From positions 124,001 through 188,000 of the forward strand of contig CAUVYP010001198.1 in assembly GCA_963556195.1 (NCBI GenBank): a stretch of 64,000 nucleotides of DNA, given 5' to 3'. Source of the DNA: Sepiola atlantica (lineage: Eukaryota > Mollusca > Cephalopoda > Sepiida > Sepiolidae). This document shows, one piece after another, positions 11,552 to 23,645 of this stretch (within the stretch, counting starts at the first letter, position 1; each line of letters begins with the position of its first letter). The translations under genes were made by a program, and so were the position numbers. The notes under the pieces were generated by a model that searched no databases, was not told the origin of the DNA, and saw nothing but the letters and a program-made list of their open reading frames with translations.

Positions 11552-13598
11552 TTTAGCGCATTTTAAAGTTGATATCGCTTTTGTTTATAACTTCCACATT
11601 TATTCGAATTGTGCCACGAAACTTTGCTGACAATCGCGGAGACATATTTTCTACTGAAGTACCAAGTTTCAGAAGTGCAGCTCTTGTACTGCCGGAGATA
11701 TGTCGATATAAACTGAATACGCAAAACATCAACAAAATTTAGCGCGTTTTAAAGTTGATATCGCTTTTGTTAATAACTTCCACATTTATTCGAATTGTGC
11801 CACGAAACTTTGCAGACAGTCGCGGAGACATGGTTTCTACTGAAGTACCAAGTTCCAGAAGTGCAGCGTTTGTACTGCCGGAGATATGTCGATACAAACT
11901 GAATACGCAAAACATGAACAAAATTTAGCGCGTTTTAAAGTTGATATCGCTTTTGTTAACAACTTCCACATTTATTCGAATTGTGCCACGAAACTTTGCA
12001 GACAGTCGCGGAGACAAATTTACTACTGAGGTACCAAGTTTCAGAAGTGCAGCTCTGGTACTGCCGGAGATATGTCGATAACAACCGAATACGCAAAACA
12101 TCAACAAAATTTAGCGCGTTTTAAAGTTGATATCGCTTTTGTTAATAACTTCCACATTTATTCGAATTGTGCCACGAAACTTTGCAGACAGTCGCGGAGA
12201 CAGATTTTCTACTGAAGTACCAAGTTTCAGAAGTGCAGCTCTTGTACTGCCGGAGATATCTCGATACAAACTGAATACGCAAAACATCAACAACATTTAG
12301 CGCGTTTTAAAGTTGATATCGCTTTTGTTAATAACTTCCACATTTATTCGAATTGTGCCACGAAACTTTGCAGACAGTCGCGGAGACAGATTTCCTACTG
12401 AAGTACCAAGTTTCAGAAGTGCAGCTCTTGTACTGCCGGAGATATGTCGATACAAACTGAATACGCAAAACATCAACAAAATTTAGCGCGTTTTAAAGTT
12501 GATATCGCTTTTGTTAATAACTTCCACATTTATTCAAATTGTGCTACGAAACTTTGCAGACAGTTGCGGAGACAGATTTACTACTGAAGTACTAAGTTTC
12601 AGAAGTGCAGCTCTTGTACTGCCGGAGATATGTCGATACAAACTGAATACGCAAAACATCAACAAAATTTAGCGCGTTTTAAAGTTGATATCGCTTTTGT
12701 TAATAACTTTCACATTTATTCGAATTGTGCCACGAAACTTTGCAGACAGTCGCGGAGACAGATTTATTACTGAAGTACCAAGTTACGGAAGTGCAGCTCT
12801 TGTACTGCCGGAGATATGTCGATACAAACTGAATACGCAAAACATCAACAAAATTTAGCGCGTTTTAAAGTTGATATCGCTTTTGTTAATAACTTCCACA
12901 TTTATTCGAATTGTGCCACGAAACTTTGCAGACAGTCGCGGAGACCTGTTTTCCACTGAAGTACCAAGTTTCGGAAGTGGAGCTCTTGTACTGCCGGAGA
13001 TATGTCGATACAAACTGAATACGCAAAACATCAACAAAACTTAGCGCGTTTTAAAGTTGATATCGCTTTTGTTAATAACTTCCACATCTATTCGAATTGT
13101 ACCACGAAACTTTGCAGACAGTCGCGGATAGGCCTTTTCTACTGAAGCACTAAGTTTCAGAAGTGCAGCTCTTGTACTGCCGGAGATATGTCGATACAAA
13201 CTGAATACGCAAACCATCAACAAAATTTAGCGCGTTTTAAAGTTGATATCGCTTTTGTTAATAACTTCAATATTTATTCGAATTGTGCCACGAAACTTTG
13301 TAGACAGTCGCGGAGACTGATTTTCTACTGAAGTACCAAGTTTCAGAAGTGCAGTTCCTGTACTGCTGTAGATATGTCGATACAAACTGAATACGCAAAA
13401 CATCAACAAAATTTAGCGCGTTTTAAAGTTGATATCGCTTTTGTTTATAACTTCCACATTTATTCGAATTGTGCCACGAAACTTTGCAGACAGTCGCGGA
13501 GACATGTTTTACTACCGAAGTACCAAGTTTCAGAAGTGCAGCTCTTGTACTGCCGGAGATATGTCGATACAAACTGAATACGCAAAACATCAACAACA
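11552..13598 (+). repeat. HOR family 1, 11-mer variant lacking F
   Basis: Order A B C D E G H I J K L; E (12,296) is followed directly by G (12,482), so F is absent and the unit is 2,047 bp. D carries GATATCTCGATAC, and H carries TTTATTACTG and AGTTACGGAAG. K at 13,226 has TTTAGCGCG where other copies have TTTTGCGCG. This unit is also the first part of the 12.1-kb superrepeat that recurs from 23,646. Confidence 0.9.
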
Positions 13599-15086
13599 TT
13601 TAGCGCATTTTAAAGTTGATATCGCTTTTGTTTATAACTTCCACATTTATTCGAATTGTGCCACGAAACTTTGCTGACAATCGCGGAGACATATTTTCTA
13701 CTGAAGTACCAAGTTTCAGAAGTGCAGCTCTTGTACTGCCGGAGATATGTCGATATAAACTGAATACGCAAAACATCAACAAAATTTAGCGCGTTTTAAA
13801 GTTGATATCGCTTTTGTTAATAACTTCCACATTTATTCGAATTGTGCCACGAAACTTTGCAGACAGTCGCGGAGACATGGTTTCTACTGAAGTACCAAGT
13901 TCCAGAAGTGCAGCGTTTGTACTGCCGGAGATATGTCGATACAAACTGAATACGCAAAACATGAACAAAATTTAGCGCGTTTTAAAGTTGATATCGCTTT
14001 TGTTAACAACTTCCACATTTATTCGAATTGTTCCACGAAACTTTGCAGACAGTCGCGGAGACAAATTTACTACTGAGGTACCAAGTTTCAGAAGTGCAGC
14101 TCTTGTACTGCCGGAGATATGTCGATAACAACCGAATACGCAAAACATCAACAAAATTTAGCGCGTTTTAAAGTTGATATCGCTTTTGTTAATAACTTCC
14201 ACATTTATTCGAATTGTGCCACGAAACTTTGCAGACAGTCGCGGAGACAGATTTTCTACTGAAGTACCAAGTTTCAGAAGTGCAGCTCTTGTACTGCCGG
14301 AGATATGTCGATACAAACTGAATACGCAAAACATCAACAACATTTAGCGCGTTTTAAAGTTGATATCGCTTTTGTTAATAACTTCCACATTTATTCGAAT
14401 TGTGCCACGAAACTTTGCAGACAGTCGCGGAGACAGATTTCCTACTGAAGTACCAAGTTTCAGAAGTGCAGCTCTTGTACTGCCGGAGATATGTCGATAC
14501 AAACTGAATACGCAAAACATCAACAAAATTTAGCGCGTTTTAAAGTTGATATAGCTTTTGTTAATAACTTCCACATTTATTCGAATTGTGCCACGAGACT
14601 TTGCAGACAGTCGCGGATAGACGTTTTCTACTGAAGTACCAAGTTTCGGAAGTGCAGCTCTGGTACTGCCGGAGATATGTCGATACAAACTGAATACGCA
14701 AAACATCAACAAAATTTAGCGCGTTTTAAAGTTGATATCGCTTTTGTTAATAACTTCCACATTTATTCAAATTTTGCTACGAAACTTTGCAGACAGTTGC
14801 GGAGACAGATTTTCTACTGAAGTACCAAGTTTCAGAAGTGCAGCTCTTGTACTGCCGGAGATATGTCGATACAAACTGAATACGCAAAACATCAACAAAA
14901 TTTAGCGCGTTTTAAAGTTGATATCGCTTTTGTTAATAACTTCCACATTTATTCGAATTGTGCCACGAAACTTTGCAGACAGTCGCGGAGACAGATTTAC
15001 TACTGAAGTACCAAGTTTCGGAAGTGCAGCTCTTGTACTGCCGGAGATATGTCGATACAAACTGAATACGCAAAACATCAACAAAA
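13599..15086 (+). repeat. HOR family 1, partial copy A-H
   Basis: Eight monomers, A to H, with the normal markers; F carries CCACGAGACTTTGC, a variant also found in the F copies at 21,972 and 26,810. I-L do not follow. Instead the array passes into block X at 15,087. The same A-H-to-X arrangement is seen from 21,042 and from 25,879 (there without G), so the junction is an inherited part of a larger unit and not a one-off break. Confidence 0.9.
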
Positions 15087-18000
15087 TTTAGCGCGTTTTA
15101 AAGTTGATATCGCTTTTGTTAATAACTTCCACATTTATTCGAATTGTGCCACGAAACTTTGCAGACAGTCGACGATAGGCCTCTTCAACTGAAGTACCAA
15201 GTTTCAGAAGTGCAGCTCTTGTACTGCCGGAGATATGTCGATACAAACTGAATACGCAAAACATCAACAACATTTAGCGCGTTTTAAAGTTGATATCGCT
15301 TTTGTTAATAACTTCAATATTTATTCGAATTGTGCCAGGAAACTTTGCAGACAGTCGCGGAGACATATTTTCTACTGAAGTACCAAGTTTCAGAAGTGCA
15401 GCACTTGTACTGCCGGAGATATGTCGATATAAACTGAATACGCAAAACATCAACAAAATTTAGCGCGTTTTAAAGTTGATATCGCTTTTGTTAATAACTT
15501 CCACATTTATTCGAATTGTGCCACGAAACTTTGCAGACAGTCGCGTAGACATGTTTTCTACTGAAGTACCAAGTTCCAGAAGTGCAGCTCTTGTACTGCC
15601 GGAGATATGTCGATACAAACTGAATACGCAAAACATGAACAAAATGTAGCGCGTTTTAAAGTTGATATCGCTTTTGTTAATAACTTCCACATTTATTCGA
15701 ATTGTGCCACGAAAGTTTGCAGACAGTCGCGGAGACAGATTTACTACTAAAGTACCAAGTTTCAGAAGTGCAGCTCTAGTACTGCCAGAGATATGTCGAT
15801 ACAAACTGAATACGCAAAACATCAACAAAATTTAGCGCGTTTTAATGTTGATATAGCTTTTGTTAATAACTTCCACATTTAGGTGAATTGTGCCACGAAA
15901 CTTTGCAGACAGTCGCGGATAGACGTTTTCTACGTAAGTACCAAGTTTCAGAAGTGCAGCTCTTGTACTGCCGGAGATATGTCGATACAAACTGAATACG
16001 CAAAACATCTACAAAATTTAGCGCGTTTTAAAGTTGATATCGCTTTTGTTAATAACTTCTACATTTATTCGAATTGTGCCACGAAACTTTGCAGACAGTC
16101 GCGGAGACAGATTTTACTACTGAAGTACTAAGTTTCAGAAGTGCAGCTCTTGTACTGCCGGAGATATGTCGATACAAACTGAATACGCAAAACATCAACA
16201 AAATTTAACGCGTTTTAAAGTTGATATCGCTTTTGTTTAATAACTTCCACATTTATTCGAATTGTGCCACGAAACTTTGCAGACAGTCGCGGAGAACTGT
16301 TTTCCACTGAAGTACCAAGTTTCGGAAGTGCAGCTCTTGTACTGCCGGAGATATGTCGATACAAACTGAATACGCAAAACATCAACAAAATTTAGCGCGT
16401 TTTAAAGTTGATATCGCTTTTGTTAATAACTTCCACATTTATTCGAATTGTACCACGAAACTTTGCAGACAGTCGCGGATAGGCCTTCTCTACTGAAGTA
16501 CCAAGTTTCAGAAGTGCAGCTCTTGTACTGCCGGAGATATGTCGATACAAACTGAATACGCAAAACATCAACAAAATTTAGCGCGTTGTAAAGTTGATAT
16601 CGCTTTTGTTAATAACTTCAATATTTATTCGAATTGTGTCACGAAACTTTGTAGACAGTCGCGGAGACTGATTTTCTACTGAAGTACCAAGTTTCAGAAG
16701 TGCAGCTCTTGTACTGCCGGAGATATGTCGATACAAACTGAATACGCAAAACATCAACAAAATTTAGCGCGTTTTAAAGTTGATATCGCTTTTGTTTATA
16801 ACTTCCACATTTAGGTGAATTGTGCCACGAAACTTTGCAGACAGTCGCGGATAGACGTTTTCTACGTAAGTACCAAGTTTCAGAAGTGCAGCTCTTGTAC
16901 TGCCGGAGATATGTCGATACAAACTGAATACGCAAAACATCAACAAAATTTAGCGCGTTTTAAAGTTGATATCGCTTTTGTTAATAACTTCCACATTTAT
17001 TCGAATTGTACCACGAAACTTTGCAGACAGTCGCGGATAGGCCTTTTCTACTGAAGTACCAAGTTTCAGAAGTGCAGCTCTTGTACTGCCGGAGATATGT
17101 CGATACAAACTGAATACGCAAAACATCAACAAAATTTTGCGCGTTTTAAAGTTGATATCGCTTTTGTTAATAACTTCAATATTTATTCGAATTGTGCCAC
17201 GAAACTTTGTAGACAGTCGCGGAGACTGATTTTCTACTGAAGTACCAAGTTTCAAAAGTGCAGCTCCTGTACTGCTGTAGATATGTCGATACAAACTGAA
17301 TACGCAAAACATCAACAAAATTTAGCGCGTTTTAAAGTTGATATCGCTTTTGTTTATAACTTCCACATTTATTCGAATTGTGCCACGAAACTTTGCAGAC
17401 CGTCGCGGAGACAGATTTACTACTGAAGTACCAAGTTTCAGAAGTGCAGCTCTTGTACTGCCGGAGATATGTCGATACAAACTGAATACGCAAAACATCA
17501 ACAAAATTTAGCGCGTTTTAAAGTTGATATCGCTTTTGTTAATAACTTCCACATTTATTCGAATTGTGCCACGAAACTTTGCAGACAGTCGCGGAGAACG
17601 GTTTTCTACTAAAGTACCAAGTGTCAGAAGTGCAGCTTTTGTACTGCAGGAGATATGTCGATACAAACTGAATACGCAAAACATCAACAAAATTTAGCGC
17701 GTTTTAAAGTTGATATCGCTTTTGTTAATAACTTCAACATTTATTCAAATTGTACCACGAAACTTTGCAGACAGTCGCGGATAGGCCTTTTCTACTGAAG
17801 TACCAAGTTTCAGAAGTGCAGCTCTTGTACTACCGGAGATATGTCGATACAAACTGAATACGCAAAACATCAACAAAATTTAGTGCGTTTTAAAGTTGAT
17901 ATCGCTTTTGTTAATAACTTCCACATTTATTCGAATTGTGCCACGAAACTTTGCAGACAGTCGCAGAGAACTGGTTTCTACTGAAGTACCAAGTTTCAGA

Positions 18001-18808
18001 AGTGCAGCTCTTGTACTGCCGGAGATATGTCGATCCAAACTGAATACGCAAAACATCAACAAAATTTAGCGCGTTTTAAAGTTGATATCGCTTTTGTTAA
18101 TAACTTCAACATTTATTCGAATTGTACCACGAAACTTTGCAGACAGTCGCAGATAAGCCTTTTCTACTGAAGTACCAAGTTTCAGAAGTGCAGCTCTTGT
18201 ACTGCCGGAGATATGTCGATACAAACTGAATACGCAAAACATCAACAAAATTTAGCGTGTTTTAAAGTTTATATCGCTTTTGTTAATAACTTCAATATTT
18301 ATTCGAATTGTGCCACGAAACTTTGTAGACAGTCGCGGAGACTGATTTTCCACTGCAGTACAAAGTTTCAGAAGTGCAGCTCTTGTACTGCCGGAGATAT
18401 GTCGATACAAACTGAATACGCAAAACATCAACAAAATTCAGCGCGTTTTAAAGTTGATATCGCTTTTGTTTATAACTTCCACATTTATTCGAATTGTGCC
18501 ACGAAACCTTGCCGACAGTCGCGGAGACATGTTTTCCACTTAAGTACCAAGTTTCAGAAGTGCAGCTCTTGTACTGCCGGAGATATGTCGATACAAACTG
18601 AATACGCAAAACATCAACAAAATTTAGCGCGTTTTAAAGTTGATATCCCTTTTGTTAATAACTTCCAAATTTATTCGAATTGTACAACGAAACTTTGCAG
18701 ACAGTCGCGGATAGGCCTTTTCTACTGAAGTACCAAGTTTCAGAAGTGCAGCTCTTGTACTGCCGGAGATATGTCGATACAAACTGAATACGCAAAACAT
18801 CAACAACA
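15087..18808 (+). repeat. Block X, copy 1 (20 monomers)
   Basis: Twenty monomers of types not in the A-L unit. Markers include GTCGACGATAGGCC (15087), CCACATTTAGGTGAATTG with CTACGTAAGTACC (15831 and 16763), GTGTCACGAAAC (16577), GAGAACGGTTTTC (17507), TTTAGTGCG (17879) and CCACTGCAGTACAAAG (18251). Two adjacent monomers, 16,017 and 16,204, are 187 bp (an extra T each: CAGATTTTACTACTG and GTTTAATAAC). The block recurs at 27,182-30,902 with the same order except for small gains and losses, and as a 6-monomer remnant at 22,530-23,645. The last monomer (18,623) leads straight back into A. Confidence 0.88.
16763..16948 (+). repeat. Chimeric monomer in block X
   Basis: The first part has GTTTTAAAG, GATATCGC and GTTTATAAC, as in the monomer at 28,485. 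The rest has ATTTAGGTGAATTG, GGATAGACG and CTACGTAAGTACC, as in the monomer at 28,857. In block X copy 2 these two parents are separated by exactly one other monomer, so copy 1 looks like a 372-bp deletion product (or copy 2 an insertion product) with the crossover between monomer positions about 35 and 51. Confidence 0.8.
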
Positions 18809-21041
18809 TTTAGCGCATTTTAAAGTTGATATCGCTTTTGTTTATAACTTCCACATTTATTCGAATTGTGCCACGAAACTTTGCAGACAATCGCAGAGAC
18901 ATATTTTCTACTGAAGTACCAAGTTTCAGAAGTGCAGCTCTTGTACTGCCGGAGATATGTCGATATAAACTGAATACGCAAAACATCAACAAAATTTAGC
19001 GCGTTTTAAAGTTGATATCGCTTTTGTTAATAACTTCCACATTTATTCGAATTGTGCCACGAAACTTTGCTGACAGTCGCGGAGACATGGTTTCTACTGA
19101 AGTACCAAGTTCCAGAAGTGCAGCGTTTGTACTGCCGGAGATATGTCGATACAAACTGAATACGCAAAACATGAACAAAATTTAGCGCGTTTTAAAGTTG
19201 ATATCGCTTTTGTTAACAACTTCCACATTTATTCGAATTGTGCCACGAAACTTTGCAGACAGTCGCGGAGACAAATTTACTACTGAGGTACCAAGTTTCA
19301 GAAGTGCAGCTCTGGTACTGCCGGAGATATGTCGATAACAACCGAATACGCAAAACATCAACAAAATTTAGCGCGTTTTAAAGTTGATATCGCTTTTGTT
19401 AATAACTTCCACATTTATTCGAATTGTGCCACGAAACTTTGCAGACAGTCGCGGAGACAGATTTTCTACTGAAGTACCAAGTTTCAGAAGTGCAGCTCTT
19501 GTACTGCCGGAGATATGTCGATACAAACTGAATACGCAAAACATCAACAACATTTAGCGCGTTTTAAAGTTGATATCGCTTTTGTTAATAACTTCCACAT
19601 TTATTCGAATTGTGCCACGAAACTTTGCAGACAGTCGCGGAGACAGATTTTCTACTGAAGTACCAAGTTTCAGAAGTGCAGCTCTTGTACTGCCGGAGAT
19701 ATGTCGATACAAACTGAATACGCAAAACATCAACAAAATTTAGCGCGTTTTAAAGTTGATATCGCTTTTGTTAATAACTTCCACATTTATTCGAATTGTG
19801 CCACGAAACTTTGCAGACAGTCGCGGATAGACGTTTTCTACTGAAGTACCAAGTTTCGGAAGTGCAGCTCTGGTACTGCCGGAGATATGTCGATACAAAC
19901 TGAATACGCAAAACATCAACAAAATTTAGCGCGTTTTAAAGTTGATATCGCTTTTGTTAATAACTTCCACATTTATTCGAATTGTGCTACGAAACTTTGC
20001 AGACAGTTGCGGAGACAGATTTACTACTGAAGTACTAAGTTTCAGAAGTGCAGCTCTTGTACTGCGTGAGATATGTCGATACAAACTGAATACGCAAAAC
20101 ATCAACAAAATTTAGCGCGTTTTAAAGTTGATATCGCTTTTGTTAATAACTTTCACATTTATTCGAATTGTGCCACGAAACTTTGCAGACAGTCGCGGAG
20201 ACAGATTTACTACTGAAGTACCAAGTTTCGGAAGTGCAGCTCTTGTACTGCCGGAGATATGTCGATACAAACTGAATACGCAAAACATCAACAAAATTTA
20301 GCGCGTTTTAAAGTTGATATCGCTTTTGTTAATAACTTCCACATTTATTCGAATTGTGCCACGAAACTTTGCAGACAGTCGCGGAGACCTGTTTTCCACT
20401 GAAGTACCAAGTTTCGGAAGTGCAGCTCTTGTACTGCCGGAGATATGTCGATACAAACTGAATACGCAAAACATCAACAAAACTTAGCGCGTTTTAAAGT
20501 TGATATCGCTTTTGTTAATAACTTCCACATTTATTCGAATTGTACCACGAAACTTTGCAGACAGTCGCGGATAGGCCTTTTCTACTGAAGCACTAAGTTT
20601 CAGAAGTGCAGCTCTTGTACTGCCGGAGATGTGTCGAAACAAACTGAATACGCAAACCATCAACAAAATTTTGCGCGTTTTAAAGTTGATATCGCTTTTG
20701 TTAATAACTTCAATATTTATTCGAATTGTGCCACGAAACTTTGTAGACAGTCGCGGAGACTGATTTTCTACTGAAGTACCAAGTTTCAGAAGTGTCTTTC
20801 CTGTACTGCTGTAGATATGTCGATACAAACTGAATACGCAAAACATCAACAAAATTTAGCGCGTTTTAAAGTTGATATCGCTTTTGTTTATAACTTCCAC
20901 ATTTATTCGAATTGTGCCACGAAACTTTGCAGACAGTCGCGGAGACATGTTTTACTACCGAAGTACCAAGTTTCAGAAGTGCAGCTCTTGTACTGCCGGA
21001 GATATGTCGATACAAACTGAATACGCAAAACATCAACAACA
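18809..21041 (+). repeat. HOR family 1, full 12-mer
   Basis: A-L in full, 2,233 bp. The E position (19,553) carries CAGATTTTCTACTG, the D-type variant, suggesting conversion of E by D. G at 19,925 has TCGAATTG rather than TCAAATTG and carries ACTGCGTGAG. K at about 20,785 has AGTGTCTTTCCTG in place of AGTGCAGCTCCTG, the only clustered multi-base change seen in this region. J carries GATGTGTCGAAAC. The unit is directly followed by another A-H partial copy. Confidence 0.9.
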
Positions 21042-22529
21042 TTTAGCGCATTTTAAAGTTGATATCGCTTTTGTTTATAACTTCCACATTTATTCGAATT
21101 GTGCCACGAAACTTTGCTGACAATCGCGGAGACATATTTTCTACTGAAGTACCAAGTTTCAGAAGTGCAGCTCTTGTACTGCCGGAGATATGTCGATATA
21201 AACTGAATACGCAAAACATCAACAAAATTCAGCGCGTTTTAAAGTTGATATCGCTTTTGTTAATAACTTCCACATTTATTCGAATTGTGCCACGAAACTT
21301 TGCAGACAGTCGCGGAGACATGGTTTCTACTGAAGTACTAAGTTCCAGAAGTGCAGCGTTTGTACTGCCGGAGATATGTCGATACAAACTGAATACGCAA
21401 AACATGAACAAAATTTAGCGCGTTTTAAAGTTGATATCGCTTTTGTTAACAACTTCCACATTTATTCGAATTGTGCCACGAAACTTTGCAGACAGTCGCG
21501 GAGACAAATTTACTACTGAGGTACCAAGTTTCAGAAGTGCAGCTCTTGTACTGCCGGAGATATGTCGATAACAACCGAATACGAAAAACATCAACAAAAT
21601 TTAGCGCGTTTTAAAGTTGATATCGCTTTTGTTAATAACTTCCACATTTATTCGAATTGTGCCACGAAACTTTGCAGACAGTCGCGGAGACAGATTTTCT
21701 ACTGAAGTACCAAGTTTCAGAAGTGCAGCTCTTGTACTGCCGGAGATATGTCGATACAAACTGAATACGCAAAACATCAACAACATTTAGCGCGTTTTAA
21801 AGTTGATATCGCTTTTGTTAATAACTTCCACATTTATTCGAATTGTGCCACGAAACTTTGCAGACAGTCGCGGAGACAGATTTCCTACTGAAGTACCAAG
21901 TTTCAGAAGTGCAGCTCTTGTACTGCCGGAGATATGTCGATACAAACTGAATACGCAAAACATCAACAAAATTTAGCGCGTTTTAAAGTTGATATAGCTT
22001 TTGTTAATAACTTCCACATTTATTCGAATTGTGCCACGAGACTTTGCAGACAGTCGCGGATAGACGTTTTCTACTGAAGTACCAAGTTTCGGAAGTGCAG
22101 CTCTGGTACTGCCGGAGATATGTCGATACAAACTGAATACGCAAAACATCAACAAAATTTAGCGCGTTTTAAAGTTGATATCGCTTTTGTTAATAACTTC
22201 CACATTTATTCAAATTTTGCTACGAAACTTTGCAGACAGTTGCGGAGACAGATTTTCTACTGAAGTACCAAGTTTCAGAAGTGCAGCTCTTGTACTGCCG
22301 GAGATATGTCGATACAAACTGAATACGCAAAACATCAACAAAATTTAGCGCGTTTTAAAGTTGATATCGCTTTTGTTAATAACTTCCACATTTATTCGAA
22401 TTGTGCCACGAAACTTTGCAGACAGTCGCGGAGACAGATTTACTACTGAAGTACCAAGTTTCGGAAGTTCAGCTCTTGTACTGCCGGAGATATGTCGATA
22501 CAAACTGAATACGCAAAACATCAACAAAA
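21042..22529 (+). repeat. HOR family 1, partial copy A-H
   Basis: Eight monomers with A-H markers, matching 13,599-15,086 closely, including CCACGAGACTTTGC in F and TCAAATTTTGCTACG in G. C carries ACGAAAAACATC near 21,585, and H has GGAAGTTCAG. It leads into a shortened block X. Confidence 0.9.
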
Positions 22530-23645
22530 TTTAGCGCGTTTAAAAGTTGATATCGCTTTTGTTTATAACTTCCACATTTATTCGAATTGTGCCACGAAAC
22601 TTTGCAGACAGTCGACGATAGGCCTCTTCTACTGAAGTACCAAGTTTCAGAAGTGCAGCTCTTGTACTGCCGGAGATATGTCGATACAAACTGAATACGC
22701 AAAACATCAACAAAATTTAGTGCGTTTTAAAGTTGATATCGCTTTTGTTAATAACTTCCACATTTATTCGAATTGTACCACGAAACTTTGCAGACAGTTG
22801 CAGAGAACTGTTTTCTACTGAAGTACCAAGTTTCAGAAGTGCAGCTCTTGTACTGCCGGAGATATGTCGATCCAAACTGAATACGCAAAACATCAACAAA
22901 ATTTAGCGCGTTTTAAAGTTGATATCGCTTTTGTTAATAACTTCAACATTTATTCGAATTGTACCACGAAACTTTGCAGACAGTCGCAGATAAGCCTTTT
23001 CTACTGAAGTACCAAGTTTCAGAAGTGCAGCTCTTGTACTGCCGGAGATATGTCGATACAAACTGAATACACAAAACATCAACAAAATTTAGCGTGTTTT
23101 AAAGTTTATATCGCTTTTGTTAATAACTTCAATATTTATTCGAATTGTGCCACGAAACTTTGTAGACAGTCGCGGAGACTGATTTTCCACTGCAGTACAA
23201 AGTTTCAGAAGTGCAGCTCTTGTACTGCCGGAGATATGTCGATACAAACTGAATACGCAAAACATCAACAAAATTCAGCGCGTTTTAAAGTTGATATCGC
23301 TTTTGTTTATAACTTCCACATTTATTCGAATTGTGCCACGAAACCTTGCAGACAGTCGCGGAGACATGTTTTCCACTTAAGTACCAAGTTTCAGAAGTGC
23401 AGCTCTTGTACTGCCGGAGATATGTCGATACAAACTGAATACGCAAAACATCAACAAAATTTAGCGCGTTTTAAAGTTGATATCGCTTTTGTTAATAACT
23501 TCCAAATTTATTCGAATTGTACCACGAAACTTTGCAGACAGTCGCGGATAGGCCTTTTCTACTGAAGTACCAAGTTTCAGAAGTGCAGCTCTTGTACTGC
23601 CAGAGATATGTCGATACAAACTGAATACGCAAAACATCAACAACA
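22530..23645 (+). repeat. Block X remnant (6 monomers; 14 deleted)
   Basis: The first monomer (22,530) has the block X entry marker GTCGACGATAGGCC. The next (22,716) already matches the TTTAGTGCG monomer that is sixteenth in copy 1 (17,879). Monomers 22,716 to 23,460 then follow copy 1 at a constant offset of 4,837 bp. Fourteen monomers (about 2.6 kb) are therefore missing relative to the other two copies. The first monomer is itself a mosaic: CGTTTAAAAGTTG and GTTTATAAC (epsilon-like) at its left, block X sequence in the middle, and CCTCTTCTACTG, which combines the CCTCTTCAACTG and CCTTTTCTACTG variants, at the probable junction. Confidence 0.85.

Noticed and set aside
15831..16948. Splice-like signals: CATTTAGGTGA and CTACGTAAGTACC
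   Set aside because: A GTAAGT and a TTTAG/GT occur in a few block X monomers through single substitutions. No exon-like open frame or branch-point context accompanies them.
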